NCBI RefSeq assembly: GCF_004363655.1
Contig: NZ_SNZH01000001.1
Span: 2,217 to 54,472, forward strand
DNA length: 52,256 bases
From: Tahibacter aquaticus
GTDB taxonomy: Bacteria > Pseudomonadota > Gammaproteobacteria > Xanthomonadales > Rhodanobacteraceae
Reading direction: 5' to 3'
Made by a program: the position numbers and the translations under genes. Every line of letters begins with the position of its first letter. Within the stretch, counting starts at the first letter, position 1. Below, one piece after another: positions 9,801-16,504 of the stretch. The notes under the pieces are model-generated. The model was not told where the DNA came from and made no database searches. It worked only from the letters and a program-made list of their open reading frames with translations.

Positions 9801-10283
9801 CTCACGTCCGCGATGCCCCAATGTGAAGGAAGCGGTCTCGCCATTGAGCAGGCAAAGGCTCTGCGAAAGACGCGAAGGCACATACGCGTTCAGTTCGGCC
9901 AGCTGCGTGCCTCCCAATGCCGGGACACCGTTGGGAGCATTGGTCCACAGTTCCATTAGACCGCCCGAATTCACGCCCGGTGTCGCAGCGGTGATACCGG
10001 GTGGGCAGTAAAACGCCGACATCGTGGCCGAGGCGGGTGGATGCGACGTGTTCCAGCCAGGGAACGCGTCCGAACCGATAATTGCTGCACAGACCGATGT
10101 CGGTCCGGCGTTAGGGATCTCGAAGCTCGCGTCGAGGAAGTTGCGCTGGATCTGTGCCTGTGCGGCAGGAATGGACAAGGCGGATGCCAAGACCAACAGC
10201 GCTGCACTTACCCAACGCCAGGCGACGCACCTATGCACCCTGGTTGGCAACGCCACGCGTTCGCTTACGGTCCGGATAGCCAT
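1..10283 (-). CDS. Giant secreted DUF11-repeat protein, 3' end outside the window
   Basis: The reading frame is open from ATG at 10283 to the left edge, at least 3427 codons with no stop. GAGGGTGAC lies just upstream as ribosome binding site. A long basic N-terminus leads into a hydrophobic stretch ending in PAAQAQ (about residues 30-47), a probable signal peptide. Next come a Cys-containing N-terminal domain (about 50-270), a Calx-beta-like segment near 300-380 (VVDDSVIENNETVQL, then ILDNDVD), DUF11/SpaA-like segments (to about 800), a propeller-like region resembling those found with DUF11 proteins (about 800-1055), a DUF11 domain with a TxSNNGP-type core, and from about residue 1300 an array of roughly 125-residue DUF11 units with the core PxxYTLQVTNTGTAATT. 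DUF11 proteins are extracellular and often cell-wall or outer-membrane associated; an adhesive or structural surface role is inferred. Any C-terminal sorting signal cannot be seen. Confidence 0.93.
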   Translation of the reverse strand, partial: MAIRTVSERVALPTRVHRCVAWRWVSAALLVLASALSIPAAQAQIQRNFLDASFEIPNAGPTSVCAAIIGSDAFPGWNTSHPPASATMSAFYCPPGITAATPGVNSGGLMELWTNAPNGVPALGGTQLAELNAYVPSRLSQSLCLLNGETASFTLGHRGRENPTIPDIAEFNIDSAANSVLRASTTSTAVGGVVQCGNTTMAATNGPIVGANDGSVLTPTCSSSVGPSGWRRYTGTFVWNGTSGTHNFGFESISAASGPASGNLFDEVNVTLPPVIEFAAASYSSREGQPITQPQLIVVGNVPTGGIPVTVAVLGGTATATADFTTTTFTIPAGTYDTPTTISMTGLISVVDDSVIENNETVQLQIQPAPGYLINSTSVCDAGGTPDTTFTILDNDVDVLTTKTVSNANPAPGGTTTFTVTYQNNTARPTVGANLTIHDVNATLADALPAGFTAFNWTCAAGGTPAPICPAASGTGAIAVPTVTLFAGNGAAGGTLTYTITGTVAPARCAATTNTSTIAVVASQVAEGTAAQAGFTTPVPGGTANNSASVAVDPGCLTLSKTTLGGVGGPFTFTLANTAQTTGTATTTVAGTPVQVDGNAAAGVQPYGVSAAGSAITINEAALPAGYGLATASCSDGTGTVGSRSGTTYTIPAASVTGGTDFTCSFTNSRPSIRLSKLLSAGGRIAPADQFTLTIAGPSNGTATTQTTTTTGTGNTVGAGTASFLAADSGATYTLSEAMAAGSANTLGAYTGTINCTNANAGSTTVLPAAGSTYNPASPITVVPTGADDITCTITNAISTLPTFAAPGVCTDTPYLSQFSGGPPTTLFEVGTTTNPFTYNPLGTAVGALYNAIGYRAADGYIYAVESSAPGGLVRVGSNGQVQNLGVIAGLPASGVNSGDVGSDGFFYVKPGNATSVIYRINVTALTATAINLHLAATPATPFGFAVSDISWTNGLLYGHGTTTSSPTAQFGQLYAINPANGDVTLIGTPHPVPGSTAGFGAMIGATNGVFGVINDAPGGFYQFNTTTGIPTLLSAAPPSSGNDGAKCVSSNLVLGADLAVTKTNNQTVYTPGQVVSYTIVVSNNGPFGAQGAVVNDPLPAGVAAGSVSWTCGSPTNGGQCGAASGAAVGGNAINNQLVDLPVGASVAYTLQLTIPAGQVGNFANTVTVTAPITVSDPTPANNSATDTDLPQPQLALAKTWSNAVLTDTASLTATGGTGSPTLASVVNATNETDTGTSVRMQVGNVVTLNETLGAGNSGLYDASSWSCTGGTLSGNQLTLGAGTAGTSIVCTITNTRRQVNLTVTKTATPTGSYLPGQPLNYSIVVTNNGPGAASSIAVSDTVPASVTVASWACTASGGTADCDTVAAGTGAAGTTNAISLPNVRLGVGESLTIAVTGAAQLGATGAIVNTATATPPAGATCTTPPCGVSSTTTNTNGGTPQLTLTKSASPASFAVGQAATYTLQVGNTGTTSTAGAITISDPLPLGITTTALPSGTGWDCSASTSTTVSCTTAQVLLPGSNAPPITVPVTIGIGTATPAVNTATTSGGGDASCPVAAHCQSTTTTAINAPRLDVSKVLQGNFVVGVPSNYLITVTNTGQADTLAGTITDTIPAGLTLGTLPAGCTAVGQNLTCTIPAGISAGTGISFTIPVTPQASTSGQSLSNSATAHDGGDPSCPAAAHCTGTTTNTVDAPQLQLVKTASPTTFVVGVPATYTLQVTNIGTAATTAATTVSDPIPGGLTLGTLPAGCSAVGQVVTCTIAAGLATGTPVSFVIPVTATPALNGLSVTNNATATGGGDPSCPTGGSSLPANCTGTTTTAINAPQLTIVKSASAANFVVGVPASYTLQVTNTGTAATTATATVSDTIPADLIIGTLPAGCSAAGQVVTCTIATGFATGTPVSFVIAVTPTGAASGQTLTNTATVSGGGDPTCPGGAPCSSTTNTPVNAPQLTIQKTASGSNFVVGVPASYTLQVTNTGTAATTVAATVSDTIPGTLTIGTPLPADCSAAGQVVTCTIAAGFATGTPVSFVIPVTPTAAASGTTVSNTATVSGGGDPACPAASHCTSTTTTPVNAPQLTIVKSASGANFVVGVPASYTLQVTNTGSAATTAPATVGDAIPGTLTIGSLPAGCTATGQNVSCTIPAGLAVGTPVSFVIPVTPTAAASGTTVSNTATVSGGGDPTCPGGTNCTSTTNTPVDAPQLSVSKSASGSNFVVGVPASYTLQVSNTGTAATTAVATVSDTVPAGLTLGTLPAGCTASGQTVSCSVAAGLGVGASTSFIIPVTPSAATSGTTVSNTATVSGGGDPTCPADTTHCSSTVDVPVNAPRLTMTKTASAASFVVGIPASYTLQVTNTGSAATTAAATISDTIPASLTPGAAPAGCTITGQNVSCTIAAGLAVSASTSFTIPVTPTASASGTTVSNTATVSGGGDPTCPADTTHCSSTVDVPVNAPRLTMTKTASAASFVVGVPASYTLQVTNTGSAATTAAATISDTIPASLAPGAAPAGCTITGQNVSCTIAAGLAVGASASFVIPVTPTAAASGTTVSNTATVSGGGDPTCPADTTHCSSTVDVPVDQIVNLTIAKTATPSGTYVPGQALNYSIVVTNTGSSPASGISVSDTVPASVLVASWTCTASGTTADCDTAAAGTGASGTTNAIGLTAVSLGVGESLTIAVTGTAQLSATGAIVNTATASPPAGAICTTPPCSVTDTTTNTDGGAPQLTLTKTATPGAFAVGQPATYSLQVGNTGTSSTVGTITISDPLPAGITTTATPSGTGWDCSASTTTQVNCTTSTVLLPGSNAPVISVPVTIGVGTASPAVNTATASGGGDASCPADTTHCTSTTTTPVNAPRLDVTKVLQGNFVVGVQSSYLITVTNNGQADTLAGTITDTIPTGLTLGILPAGCTVAGQLVTCNIPAGLSTGTSLSFAIPVTPTPALIGQSVTNTATAHDGGDPTCPAELHCTGTTTDTVQAPQLQIVKSATPATFVVGVAASYTLTVTNTGTAATTAIATVSDTLPAGLSIGAVPAGCTVTGQVVSCTIAAGLATGTPVSFTIPVTPTAALSGLSVTNNASVRDGGDPSCATGAPTPPARCTSSVTVPVDAPQLTIVKTASAANFVVGVPASYTLTVTNTGSAATTAAATVSDTIPASLTLGTAPAGCTLTGQSLSCSIPAGLAVGASASFILPVTATAAASGTTVVNTATVSGGGDPTCPGGTNCSSTVNVPVDAPQLTIVKTASAANFVVGVPASYTLTVTNTGSAATTAVASVSDTIPASLTPGTAPAGCTLTGQSLSCSIPAGLAVGASASFILPVTATAAASGTTVVNTATVSGGGDPTCPGGTNCSSTVNVPVDAPQLTIVKTASAANFVVGVPASYTLTVTNTGSAATTAVASVSDTIPASLTPGTAPAGCTLTGQSLSCSIPAGLAV
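950..6370 (-). repeat. Higher-order duplication: 950-2530 resembles 4790-6370
   Basis: The block containing the unusual modules occurs twice with an offset of 3840 bp, or 3837 bp at its far end. The segment at 1611-1715, reading GTGTCGGTGATCGTGCC and onward, recurs at 5451-5555. The ACCACGATGCTGTAGTTCAG segment near 2470 recurs near 6307. Each copy holds several standard units plus the CTTPPC and GWDCSAS modules. It is more diverged than the 1-870 repeats, so it is older. Confidence 0.8.
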
Positions 10284-10784
10284 TGTCACCCTCGATAAGT
10301 TGCAGAAACTTCCCGCGTTCCGAATGCATCAGCACGGCGGCTTTGCGCCGCGTACGGACCAAATTCAGTCACGCCACCGCTGCGCCCGGCAGGGCTTCGC
10401 GCCAAAAAGCGGCACACCCTCGCGCACCATGACCTGAAAATTCAAATTCCCAGGCACGGATAAATTGCTTACGCGCCCTTTCCCGATCTCGCGACCCGCA
10501 CCGAAACGCCATCAATAGAATTGACCACGGCAAAACTTCATTATTTTTCCGAGTTTGCCAATTCTGAAAAACCATTGACAAGCCGAACACAGGCTCCTGG
10601 CGTAGGGAAAACCCGCCATAAGAACGGATATTTTCGGCATTCGTCACTCTAATTCTAGGCTGGGATCTCGTTTCTGAGATACGGAATATCCCCCAGGGCG
10701 TACCAGTATTTACATCCTGTCACGTATCTCTGGCACGCCTATATCGGCGAAAAGACGCAGCACCTCAGGCACGCAGAGTAGCAG

Positions 10785-10839
10785 TCGAAATTCTAAATTC
10801 GCTTGCGTACTGAATCGAAATTTCAATTCGCATGCGTAT
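10785..10839. repeat. Two imperfect ~25 bp direct repeats, 30 bp apart
   Basis: TCGAAATTCTAAATTCGCTT starts at 10785 and continues GCGTA. TCGAAATTTCAATTCGCATG starts at 10815 and continues CGTA. The copies match at most positions and are spaced by 30 bp, close to three helical turns. A weaker related stretch, TGAAAATTCAAATTCCCA, lies near 10434. They sit 500-560 bp upstream of the giant gene start. Protein binding sites are possible but unproven. Confidence 0.5.
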
Positions 10840-10973
10840 GTTTTATTTCGCTGCGGCGCGGTCGTTGCAGCGGTCGCAACTCTGCCAACGAATGCACATA
10901 GGGATGTATTGCCAAAAGAGACTGACAGACGGCGACTTGGCCAATCGCATGCGACGACGCCTGTGTCGTGCAG

Positions 10974-10985
10974 GGAAACGTTTCC
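10974..10985. promoter_or_regulatory. Palindrome GGAAACGTTTCC, possible operator
   Basis: This perfect 12 bp palindrome has the central AACGTT seen in many LacI-family operators. It lies in the long gap between two divergent secreted-protein genes, about 690 bp from the giant gene start and 740 bp from the LVIVD gene start. No regulator gene of that family is in the window, so the role is only a suggestion. Confidence 0.25.
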
Positions 10986-11721
10986 GGTAGTCCGCCCTGG
11001 CAGGAAGGCTCGCAGCGGCGTGTGCGTGAACGCCCAGACCCTGGCCTGCGTTTTGCGCTGCCGCCTGCTGGTGCGGCAAATCTGTCCGCCTTGCCCAGGG
11101 CGGGACAGGAACTCGACGGGCAGCGCCTGCTCGGTCGTCGGACCGGCACAGCATCCGACCGGCAACCGCGACGCGCGCCTCCGGCGGCCAGGCGGACGTG
11201 ATCCGCGCCTCAGGTCATCCGGATGATTCGCAGCAAACCACTGGACCCTGCGCGTTCGCCCGCCACTTGCTTCGCGCCCGGACCAGGCGCGACCCGTGCG
11301 CCTCTCCCACATTCGTGCAGGCCAACCCGATCCAGCGCCAGCCCCGTGCGCTGCAGTCGGCCGGGCGCTGCGCTGCCCGGTTGCCTCGCCCTCCGCATCG
11401 ATTGGCCCTGACGCCACCAGCTGACTGCGGCAGGAACCCACGCAGGCGCGCACCCGCCGCGGCGGTGGGGCGGGCCGCTTTCAACCGCCTCATGGGCAAG
11501 CGCAATGGCATCGGCGCCATGGCAAGTTCTGCCACCGCTGCCGCTAGCGCGGCCTCACCGGGAACACCGTCGTCCGATCCGATTGTTGTGCAAAAAACAT
11601 CGCCAAACCGATGGAATGTGTCGAAACAATGCGCGACGCATGGCAAACGCATGACCGACGAATGCGGCCGGAGCGGCGGCCTGACCACACTGGACGGGTT
11701 CGATCACCGTCCGGAGTAGTC

Positions 11722-13635
11722 ATGAAAGCGCCGCATTCCGCTCTGTTGTTGTCTGCCCTCGCCTGTACCGCCGCGGCTGCGCCGCCGGCCCCGACCTCGT
11801 TCATCGCCTCCCGCGGCGGCAACCTGGGCGACCCGGTCAGCGCCGAGAACTATGTCTATCTGCCGACCGGCTCCACGCTGACGGCCTGGAATCGCCTGAG
11901 CGATGGCGCAGTCCAGCTGGTCGGCGACACGCGCAGCACGCCGGCCGACGGCTGGCTGACGGGTCTGGTACGCCAGGGCGACTATCTCTATGCCAGCTAT
12001 CGCGGCTATTCCGCCGAGGCGGCCGGCGTGGCGGTGTACTCCATCGCCGACCGCGCCCATCCGCAATTGCTGGGTCTGTACGACAACTACAGCAACGCGG
12101 CGATCCGCATGCCCGAGAGCATTGCCATCGCCAACGGCTATCTGTATCTGCTGGACAGCGAGCAAGGCATTTTCGCCAGCCCGCTGGCCAGCCCCGCCCT
12201 TCCCGCGTTCAGCCGCGTGAGCACCGACTGGGGCAGTTACGACCACGCCACTGTCCAGGGCAACCGCCTCTACACCGTAGGACGCACCTTCCTGTCCGGC
12301 ACCGCGCTGAACATCTACGACCTGACCACGCCGCTGGCGCCGCAGCTGCTCGGCGCAACCACGCTGGACGGCTACGACAATTTCCGCCTCAAGGTACGTG
12401 CGCCGTATGCGTATGGCTTCGGCCTGGCAATGAACATCACCGACATCGGCGACCCGGCCAATATCCTGCCGCGCGGACGCATCGACACACCGGTCGCCTA
12501 CGAAGGCCTGCTGCTGGGCGATCATGCCTGGGGTGTGGGGCTGGATGGACTGGACGTGTGGAACGTGGCCAATCCGGACCAGCCGGCCCAAGCCGGCCAT
12601 TTCACCATTGGTACTTTCGCTACCGATGCCACCGCTGTACTCGGCGAGGATGCCTTGCTCGCGACACGCGCCGACCGTTTCGTGCGCTTGGACGCCACCC
12701 TGCCGACGACACCGACTCAGCGCAGCGAAAGCCAGCTGCCCGCCGGCACGGCGGCCTACGACCTGTCCGTGCGTGGCGATACCGCCCTGGTACTGGGCAA
12801 TGCGTATGGCCTGAACATCGCAAAGGCCGGCGACCTCGCTCCGCTGGGCCGCTACGAAACCAGCCTGGAGCCCTCGCTGCAGGGCCGCGCCTTCGAACAG
12901 TTGGCCCTGGACGGCAATCGCGCCTACCTCACCAGCTGGGGCAGCGGCCTGGTCATCGCCGATATCGCCAACCCGCGCCAGCCGCAGGAACTGGGCTTCT
13001 GGCCCTACGGTTTCGCCACTGCGGTCGTCGCACGCGGCAACTTCGCCTATGTCGGCCGCTCCACCAACGGCGGCGAGCTGGTCGTGGTCGATGTCAGCAA
13101 TCCGGCCCAGCCGCAGCCCCGCGGCAGCCTGGCCAGCAGCAAGATCCTGCGCCTGGCCCTGCACGGCAATCATGTGTTCATCGCCGACGAAGCCGTCGAC
13201 GGCCCGGGCAGTCTTATTCTTGTGGATATTTCCAATCCGGATGCGCCGGTGGAAACCTCGCGCTATACCGGCTGCAACTCGGTCAGCGACGTGGCCGTCG
13301 ACCCCAGCGGCCGCCGCGCCCTGATCGCCTGCGGCGAGTTTGCCCACCTGGTGGATGTGAGCAACCGCGCCCAGCCCGTGCTGCTGGGCATCTACACCGA
13401 CGGCGGCCGCACCGTGGCCCTGCGCGGCGACCGGGCATTTATCGGCAGCGATTTCACGCTGGACGAAGTCGACCTGGCCAATCCGGCCCAGCCGCAACGC
13501 CTGCAACGCTGGAACCTGGCTGCGCCGGCCATGCGCGTCCAGGCCGCCGCCGACGGCCGCGTCTATGCGATGACCGGACTGGCCGGCGTCTACGTATTTG
13601 AACCCGACCGCATTTTTGCCGATACACAGCAATAG
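11722..13635 (+). CDS. Secreted LVIVD-repeat beta-propeller protein (copy 1)
   Basis: The 637-residue product starts at ATG 11722, with CCGGAG a few bases upstream. The same frame is open further upstream, but this start gives a proper signal peptide, MKAPHSALLLSALACTAAAA. Repeated motifs such as DIANPRQPQELG, DVSNPAQPQPRG, DISNPDAPVE, DVSNRAQPVLLG and DLANPAQPQ alternate with GDYLY- and GNRLYTVG-like strands, as in the LVIVD repeat family, which folds as a beta-propeller on the cell surface or in the periplasm. No catalytic residues are evident. The protein ends PDRIFADTQQ, a tail shared in form with two other secreted proteins here. A closely related gene follows 276 bp downstream. Confidence 0.9.
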   Translation: MKAPHSALLLSALACTAAAAPPAPTSFIASRGGNLGDPVSAENYVYLPTGSTLTAWNRLSDGAVQLVGDTRSTPADGWLTGLVRQGDYLYASYRGYSAEAAGVAVYSIADRAHPQLLGLYDNYSNAAIRMPESIAIANGYLYLLDSEQGIFASPLASPALPAFSRVSTDWGSYDHATVQGNRLYTVGRTFLSGTALNIYDLTTPLAPQLLGATTLDGYDNFRLKVRAPYAYGFGLAMNITDIGDPANILPRGRIDTPVAYEGLLLGDHAWGVGLDGLDVWNVANPDQPAQAGHFTIGTFATDATAVLGEDALLATRADRFVRLDATLPTTPTQRSESQLPAGTAAYDLSVRGDTALVLGNAYGLNIAKAGDLAPLGRYETSLEPSLQGRAFEQLALDGNRAYLTSWGSGLVIADIANPRQPQELGFWPYGFATAVVARGNFAYVGRSTNGGELVVVDVSNPAQPQPRGSLASSKILRLALHGNHVFIADEAVDGPGSLILVDISNPDAPVETSRYTGCNSVSDVAVDPSGRRALIACGEFAHLVDVSNRAQPVLLGIYTDGGRTVALRGDRAFIGSDFTLDEVDLANPAQPQRLQRWNLAAPAMRVQAAADGRVYAMTGLAGVYVFEPDRIFADTQQ

Positions 13636-13738
13636 ACGGAACGATTTGTCACACAGGCTGCGACGTTCTGCAGCCTGTTGGCGTCGGCGTTCAGGCGTGC
13701 CGGTTCCTCCCCATCCCCCCGGTAAGGCACGCCCGCAA

Positions 13739-13771
13739 CCCCACACCGCGCTGCACAGGCGCGGTGTGGGG
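13739..13771. terminator. Hairpin after LVIVD copy 1 (no U-tract)
   Basis: A perfect 13 bp inverted repeat, CCCCACACCGCGC with GCGCGGTGTGGGG, has a 7-base loop and lies about 100 bp past the stop of the first LVIVD gene. No T-run follows on either strand, so it may be a weak terminator or an mRNA-stabilising stem. Confidence 0.5.
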
Positions 13772-13911
13772 CTGCACCCATCCTCGCAAGACCTCGCAAT
13801 CGCCCGTTTGGGGGATGCGCGGATCGTGGCCGTCTCAGGCAAGTCGCATCTGTTTCGATGCACTCAGCCAGCAGTGGCGTCAGCAATGATGCGCTTTGCT
13901 TGAGACTCGCA

Positions 13912-15870
13912 ATGAAGAAATATTTTTGTAGATTTTTATCCGGCATTACCAGCTGCGGCACCCGGCCAAGGCAGAAATATCTGGCGCTGGCGTCGAGCCT
14001 CGCATTCGCCGCCGCCGCCGCCGCGGAAGCACCAGGGCCAATGGTGTTCGACAGCCTCCAAGGCGGCACTGTGGGTACGCCGGCGGCGGCGGAAAGCTAC
14101 TTCTACGTGCCGACCGGACGCACGATCACCGCCTGGTACAGCGACACGGCCGGGGCCATAACGCCAGGCGGCGACACGAGAACAGCGCCGGCAGCCGGCA
14201 GTATCGGTTCGCTGGTACGGCGCGGCGATTATCTCTATGCCGACTATGGCGCCGGCGTCGCCGTCTATTCCATCGCCAACCGCGCCCAGCCGCTATTGCT
14301 GGGGCAGTACGACGATTTCAGCGCCGAAACCTCGCGCCGCATCGCCCGGATGCTGCTGGCGGCCGATCATCTTTATCTGGTCGATCCGCGCTACGGTGTT
14401 TATGCAAGCCCGCTCGCGGATCCTGCCCACCCGAAATTCGTCAATGTGCTGGGCCCCGGCGCCGCGGCCTCGGACTATTCCCTGGAAGCACAGGGCAGCC
14501 GGCTTTACGCCGTCGGCAACAACGATCTTGGCGATACGCAGATGAGCATCTACGACCTCAGCGCACCGCTGGCGCCGCAACTGCTCGGCAGAAAGAATTT
14601 CGACTGCTGCAGCTTCGGTAGTACCCGCGTGCAGGGCAGCTACGGCTATGTGTTCGGCGACCCTTTCCGCGTGCTGGATCTGAGCAACCCGGCCAGCATC
14701 CAGGTACAGACCGAGCTGGCGCAGGCATTCGACGCTCGCCCGCTGATGCTGGACGGTTATGCCTGGAACGTCGGCGACAGCCGCATCGATGTGCTGGACC
14801 TGGCCAATCCGGCACAACCCTCCCTGCTCGGCAGCGTGCCGCTGGACCTGTACCAACTGCGCAGGGTCGAGCGCATCGGCCCGCACATCGTCGCTGCCAC
14901 CCAAAGCAACCGCCTGCTGCGCCTGGAGCCGGCACAACCGGCCGCCCCGCAGATCAGCGGCACGGCCCTGCTGCCGGCCGCTGCCTCGGCCCAGGATCTG
15001 CTCGTGCGCGACGACCGCATTCTGCTGGGCGAACCCGGCGGCCTGGGCCTCGTGCGCACGGGCAGGCTCGATCGCCTTGGCTTCCAGCCGCTGCCGGCCG
15101 GCAGCAGCTATTACGTCGTCAATGCGATGGCAGCGGAAGGCAACCGCGCCTATCTGCTGAGCGCGAACGACGGCGTCAAGGTGATGGATATTGCCGATCC
15201 TGCCCAGGCTGTCGCGCTGGGCTTCCACGCAGGGCCGGCAAACAGCCTGGCCGTGCGCGGCAACGTGGTCTATCTCGGTCGCCGCAGCACCCTTCCCGCG
15301 ACACAGGGCACACTGGATATCGTCGACATGAGCGATCCGTCCGCCCCGCAATTGCGCAGCAGCCTGCCCCTCCCCACCGCATCCAGCCTGGTCCTGCACG
15401 GCAATCTGCTGTTCGCCGGGGTCAGCGGCGGTGCCAGCTGGAATGGAGGACTTCGCATCGTGGACATTTCCAATCCCGCCGCGCCGGCCTTGCTCGGCAG
15501 CTACGAAAGCTGCAGTCGTGCGCATACCGTGGCGCTGGATCGCCACGCGCGCGTGGCGGCGCTGGCCTGCGACAACGGTGTGGAACTCGTCGACGTGCAG
15601 AATCCGGCCAGCCCGGCACTGCTGCAGCGCATCCCCACAGGGGGCGATACGCGGGCGCTGGTGCGCCGCGGCAACCGCATCTATTTCAGCAGCGGCAGCA
15701 CGATCCAGGAGGCAGACCTGACCGATCCGCTCAATCCCGTCACGCTGCGGACACTGGCACAGTCCGGCGCGGACAGGCTGCGCATCGGCAGCGATGCACG
15801 CCTGTACGGTCTGGCCGACGGCATTGCCGTTTTCCAGCTCGACCAGCTGTTTGCCGACGGCCTGGAATGA
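13912..15870 (+). CDS. Secreted LVIVD-repeat beta-propeller protein (copy 2)
   Basis: The 652-residue product is a paralogue of the preceding gene. ATG 13912 (MKKYFCRF) is preferred over an in-frame start 54 bp upstream because it opens a long signal sequence that ends in a hydrophobic alanine stretch (about residues 25-40). The two proteins match along their length, for example YVPTGRTITAW versus YLPTGSTLTAW, VAVYSIANRAQPLLLG versus VAVYSIADRAHPQLLG, and SAPLAPQLLG versus TTPLAPQLLG. LVIVD motifs include LDLANPAQPSLLG, MDIADPAQAVALG, VDISNPAAPALLG and VDVQNPASPALLQ. The end is LDQLFADGLE, resembling the tail of copy 1. Only 16 bp separate its stop from that of the convergent methyltransferase gene. 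Function beyond a secreted propeller is unknown. Confidence 0.9.
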   Translation: MKKYFCRFLSGITSCGTRPRQKYLALASSLAFAAAAAAEAPGPMVFDSLQGGTVGTPAAAESYFYVPTGRTITAWYSDTAGAITPGGDTRTAPAAGSIGSLVRRGDYLYADYGAGVAVYSIANRAQPLLLGQYDDFSAETSRRIARMLLAADHLYLVDPRYGVYASPLADPAHPKFVNVLGPGAAASDYSLEAQGSRLYAVGNNDLGDTQMSIYDLSAPLAPQLLGRKNFDCCSFGSTRVQGSYGYVFGDPFRVLDLSNPASIQVQTELAQAFDARPLMLDGYAWNVGDSRIDVLDLANPAQPSLLGSVPLDLYQLRRVERIGPHIVAATQSNRLLRLEPAQPAAPQISGTALLPAAASAQDLLVRDDRILLGEPGGLGLVRTGRLDRLGFQPLPAGSSYYVVNAMAAEGNRAYLLSANDGVKVMDIADPAQAVALGFHAGPANSLAVRGNVVYLGRRSTLPATQGTLDIVDMSDPSAPQLRSSLPLPTASSLVLHGNLLFAGVSGGASWNGGLRIVDISNPAAPALLGSYESCSRAHTVALDRHARVAALACDNGVELVDVQNPASPALLQRIPTGGDTRALVRRGNRIYFSSGSTIQEADLTDPLNPVTLRTLAQSGADRLRIGSDARLYGLADGIAVFQLDQLFADGLE

Positions 15871-15886
15871 GTCCGCCGTTTCCTCG

Positions 15887-16501
15887 TCAGCCAGCGGCTT
15901 CCATCGCGGTAATCCACGGCGCCTGGCGCGGGCCTACCCAGCCCATGGAGCCGACCGACAGCAATGCCGCTTCGGCGAACGCCTGCCGGTACCACTGCGG
16001 CGAACGGCGCTTGAAGCCTTCCAGGTCGCCGATCAGCTTGTCCTTGCTGGTATAGACCTCGATGTAGGCCAGCCCTTCCAGCTGGTCGACGATGCCGGGC
16101 AGGCCGCGCAGCAGTTCGCCGCGGCCCAGGTAGTGCATCACGTCGGCGCAGACGATCAGGTCGAAACGCTGGTCGAAGCGCAATTCGGCCAATTGTCCAA
16201 ATGTGGCCAGGCGCAGGTTGCGCGAGCGTCCCCAGCGCGAAATGGCGTATTCGCTGGCATCAAGACCGAGGTAGTGCGCATCCGGACGCAGTGCGTGCAG
16301 CGGTGCATGCCAGGCGCCTTCGCCGCAGCCTACGTCGAGCACGTTGCGGATGGGCCGGCCCAGATAGTGCTCGGCCATGGCCACCGCCATGGCAACCTTG
16401 CGCGACAGCACGTCGCGGGAGATAACGCGATGGTTGTCGTCACGGTACCACTTGTCGAAATAGGCACGGTCGTAGAGCTTGGATTTGGCAGGCACGGGCA
16501 A
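15887..16501 (-). CDS. Class I SAM-dependent methyltransferase
   Basis: The 204-residue protein has the SAM-binding motif I VLDVGCGEGAW (about residues 54-64), an acidic motif II region YLGLDASEYA, and FDLIVCADVMHYL as motif IV, the usual order of a Rossmann-fold methyltransferase. The substrate cannot be read from the sequence. The likely start is TTG at 16501, because GGAG, overlapping the stop of the upstream gene, lies six bases before it; a GTG two codons later is the alternative. It is the last gene of a minus-strand run after the L,D-transpeptidase-like and MmcQ/YjbR genes, with a 3 bp gap to the latter, so it is probably translated from the same mRNA. Confidence 0.85.
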   Translation of the reverse strand: MPVPAKSKLYDRAYFDKWYRDDNHRVISRDVLSRKVAMAVAMAEHYLGRPIRNVLDVGCGEGAWHAPLHALRPDAHYLGLDASEYAISRWGRSRNLRLATFGQLAELRFDQRFDLIVCADVMHYLGRGELLRGLPGIVDQLEGLAYIEVYTSKDKLIGDLEGFKRRSPQWYRQAFAEAALLSVGSMGWVGPRQAPWITAMEAAG

Positions 16502-16504
16502 GGT

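Larger units (their letters stand above)
10284..11721. other. 1.4 kb intergenic region with no convincing gene
   Basis: The gap separates the divergent giant DUF11 gene and the first LVIVD gene. Reading frames of 60-250 codons exist on both strands, but none has a plausible ribosome binding site, domain or signal peptide, and all are rich in Arg, Pro, Ala and Cys as expected for non-coding GC-rich DNA. The part from 10430 to 10860 is clearly richer in A and T than the surroundings and probably holds the promoter of the giant gene. It also contains a pair of direct repeats (10785-10839). A 12 bp palindrome lies at 10974. Confidence 0.65.

Noticed and set aside
10369-10647. A 92-codon minus-strand frame in the 1.4 kb gap
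   Set aside because: No ribosome binding site, no recognisable motif and a change in composition half-way; more likely part of the giant gene's leader.
10710-11453. A 247-codon minus-strand frame in the same gap
   Set aside because: Arg/Pro/Cys-rich without structure; several competing frames on both strands look equally poor.
11704-13863. A 719-codon minus-strand frame opposite LVIVD copy 1
   Set aside because: Antisense shadow of a gene with a clear signal peptide and repeats.
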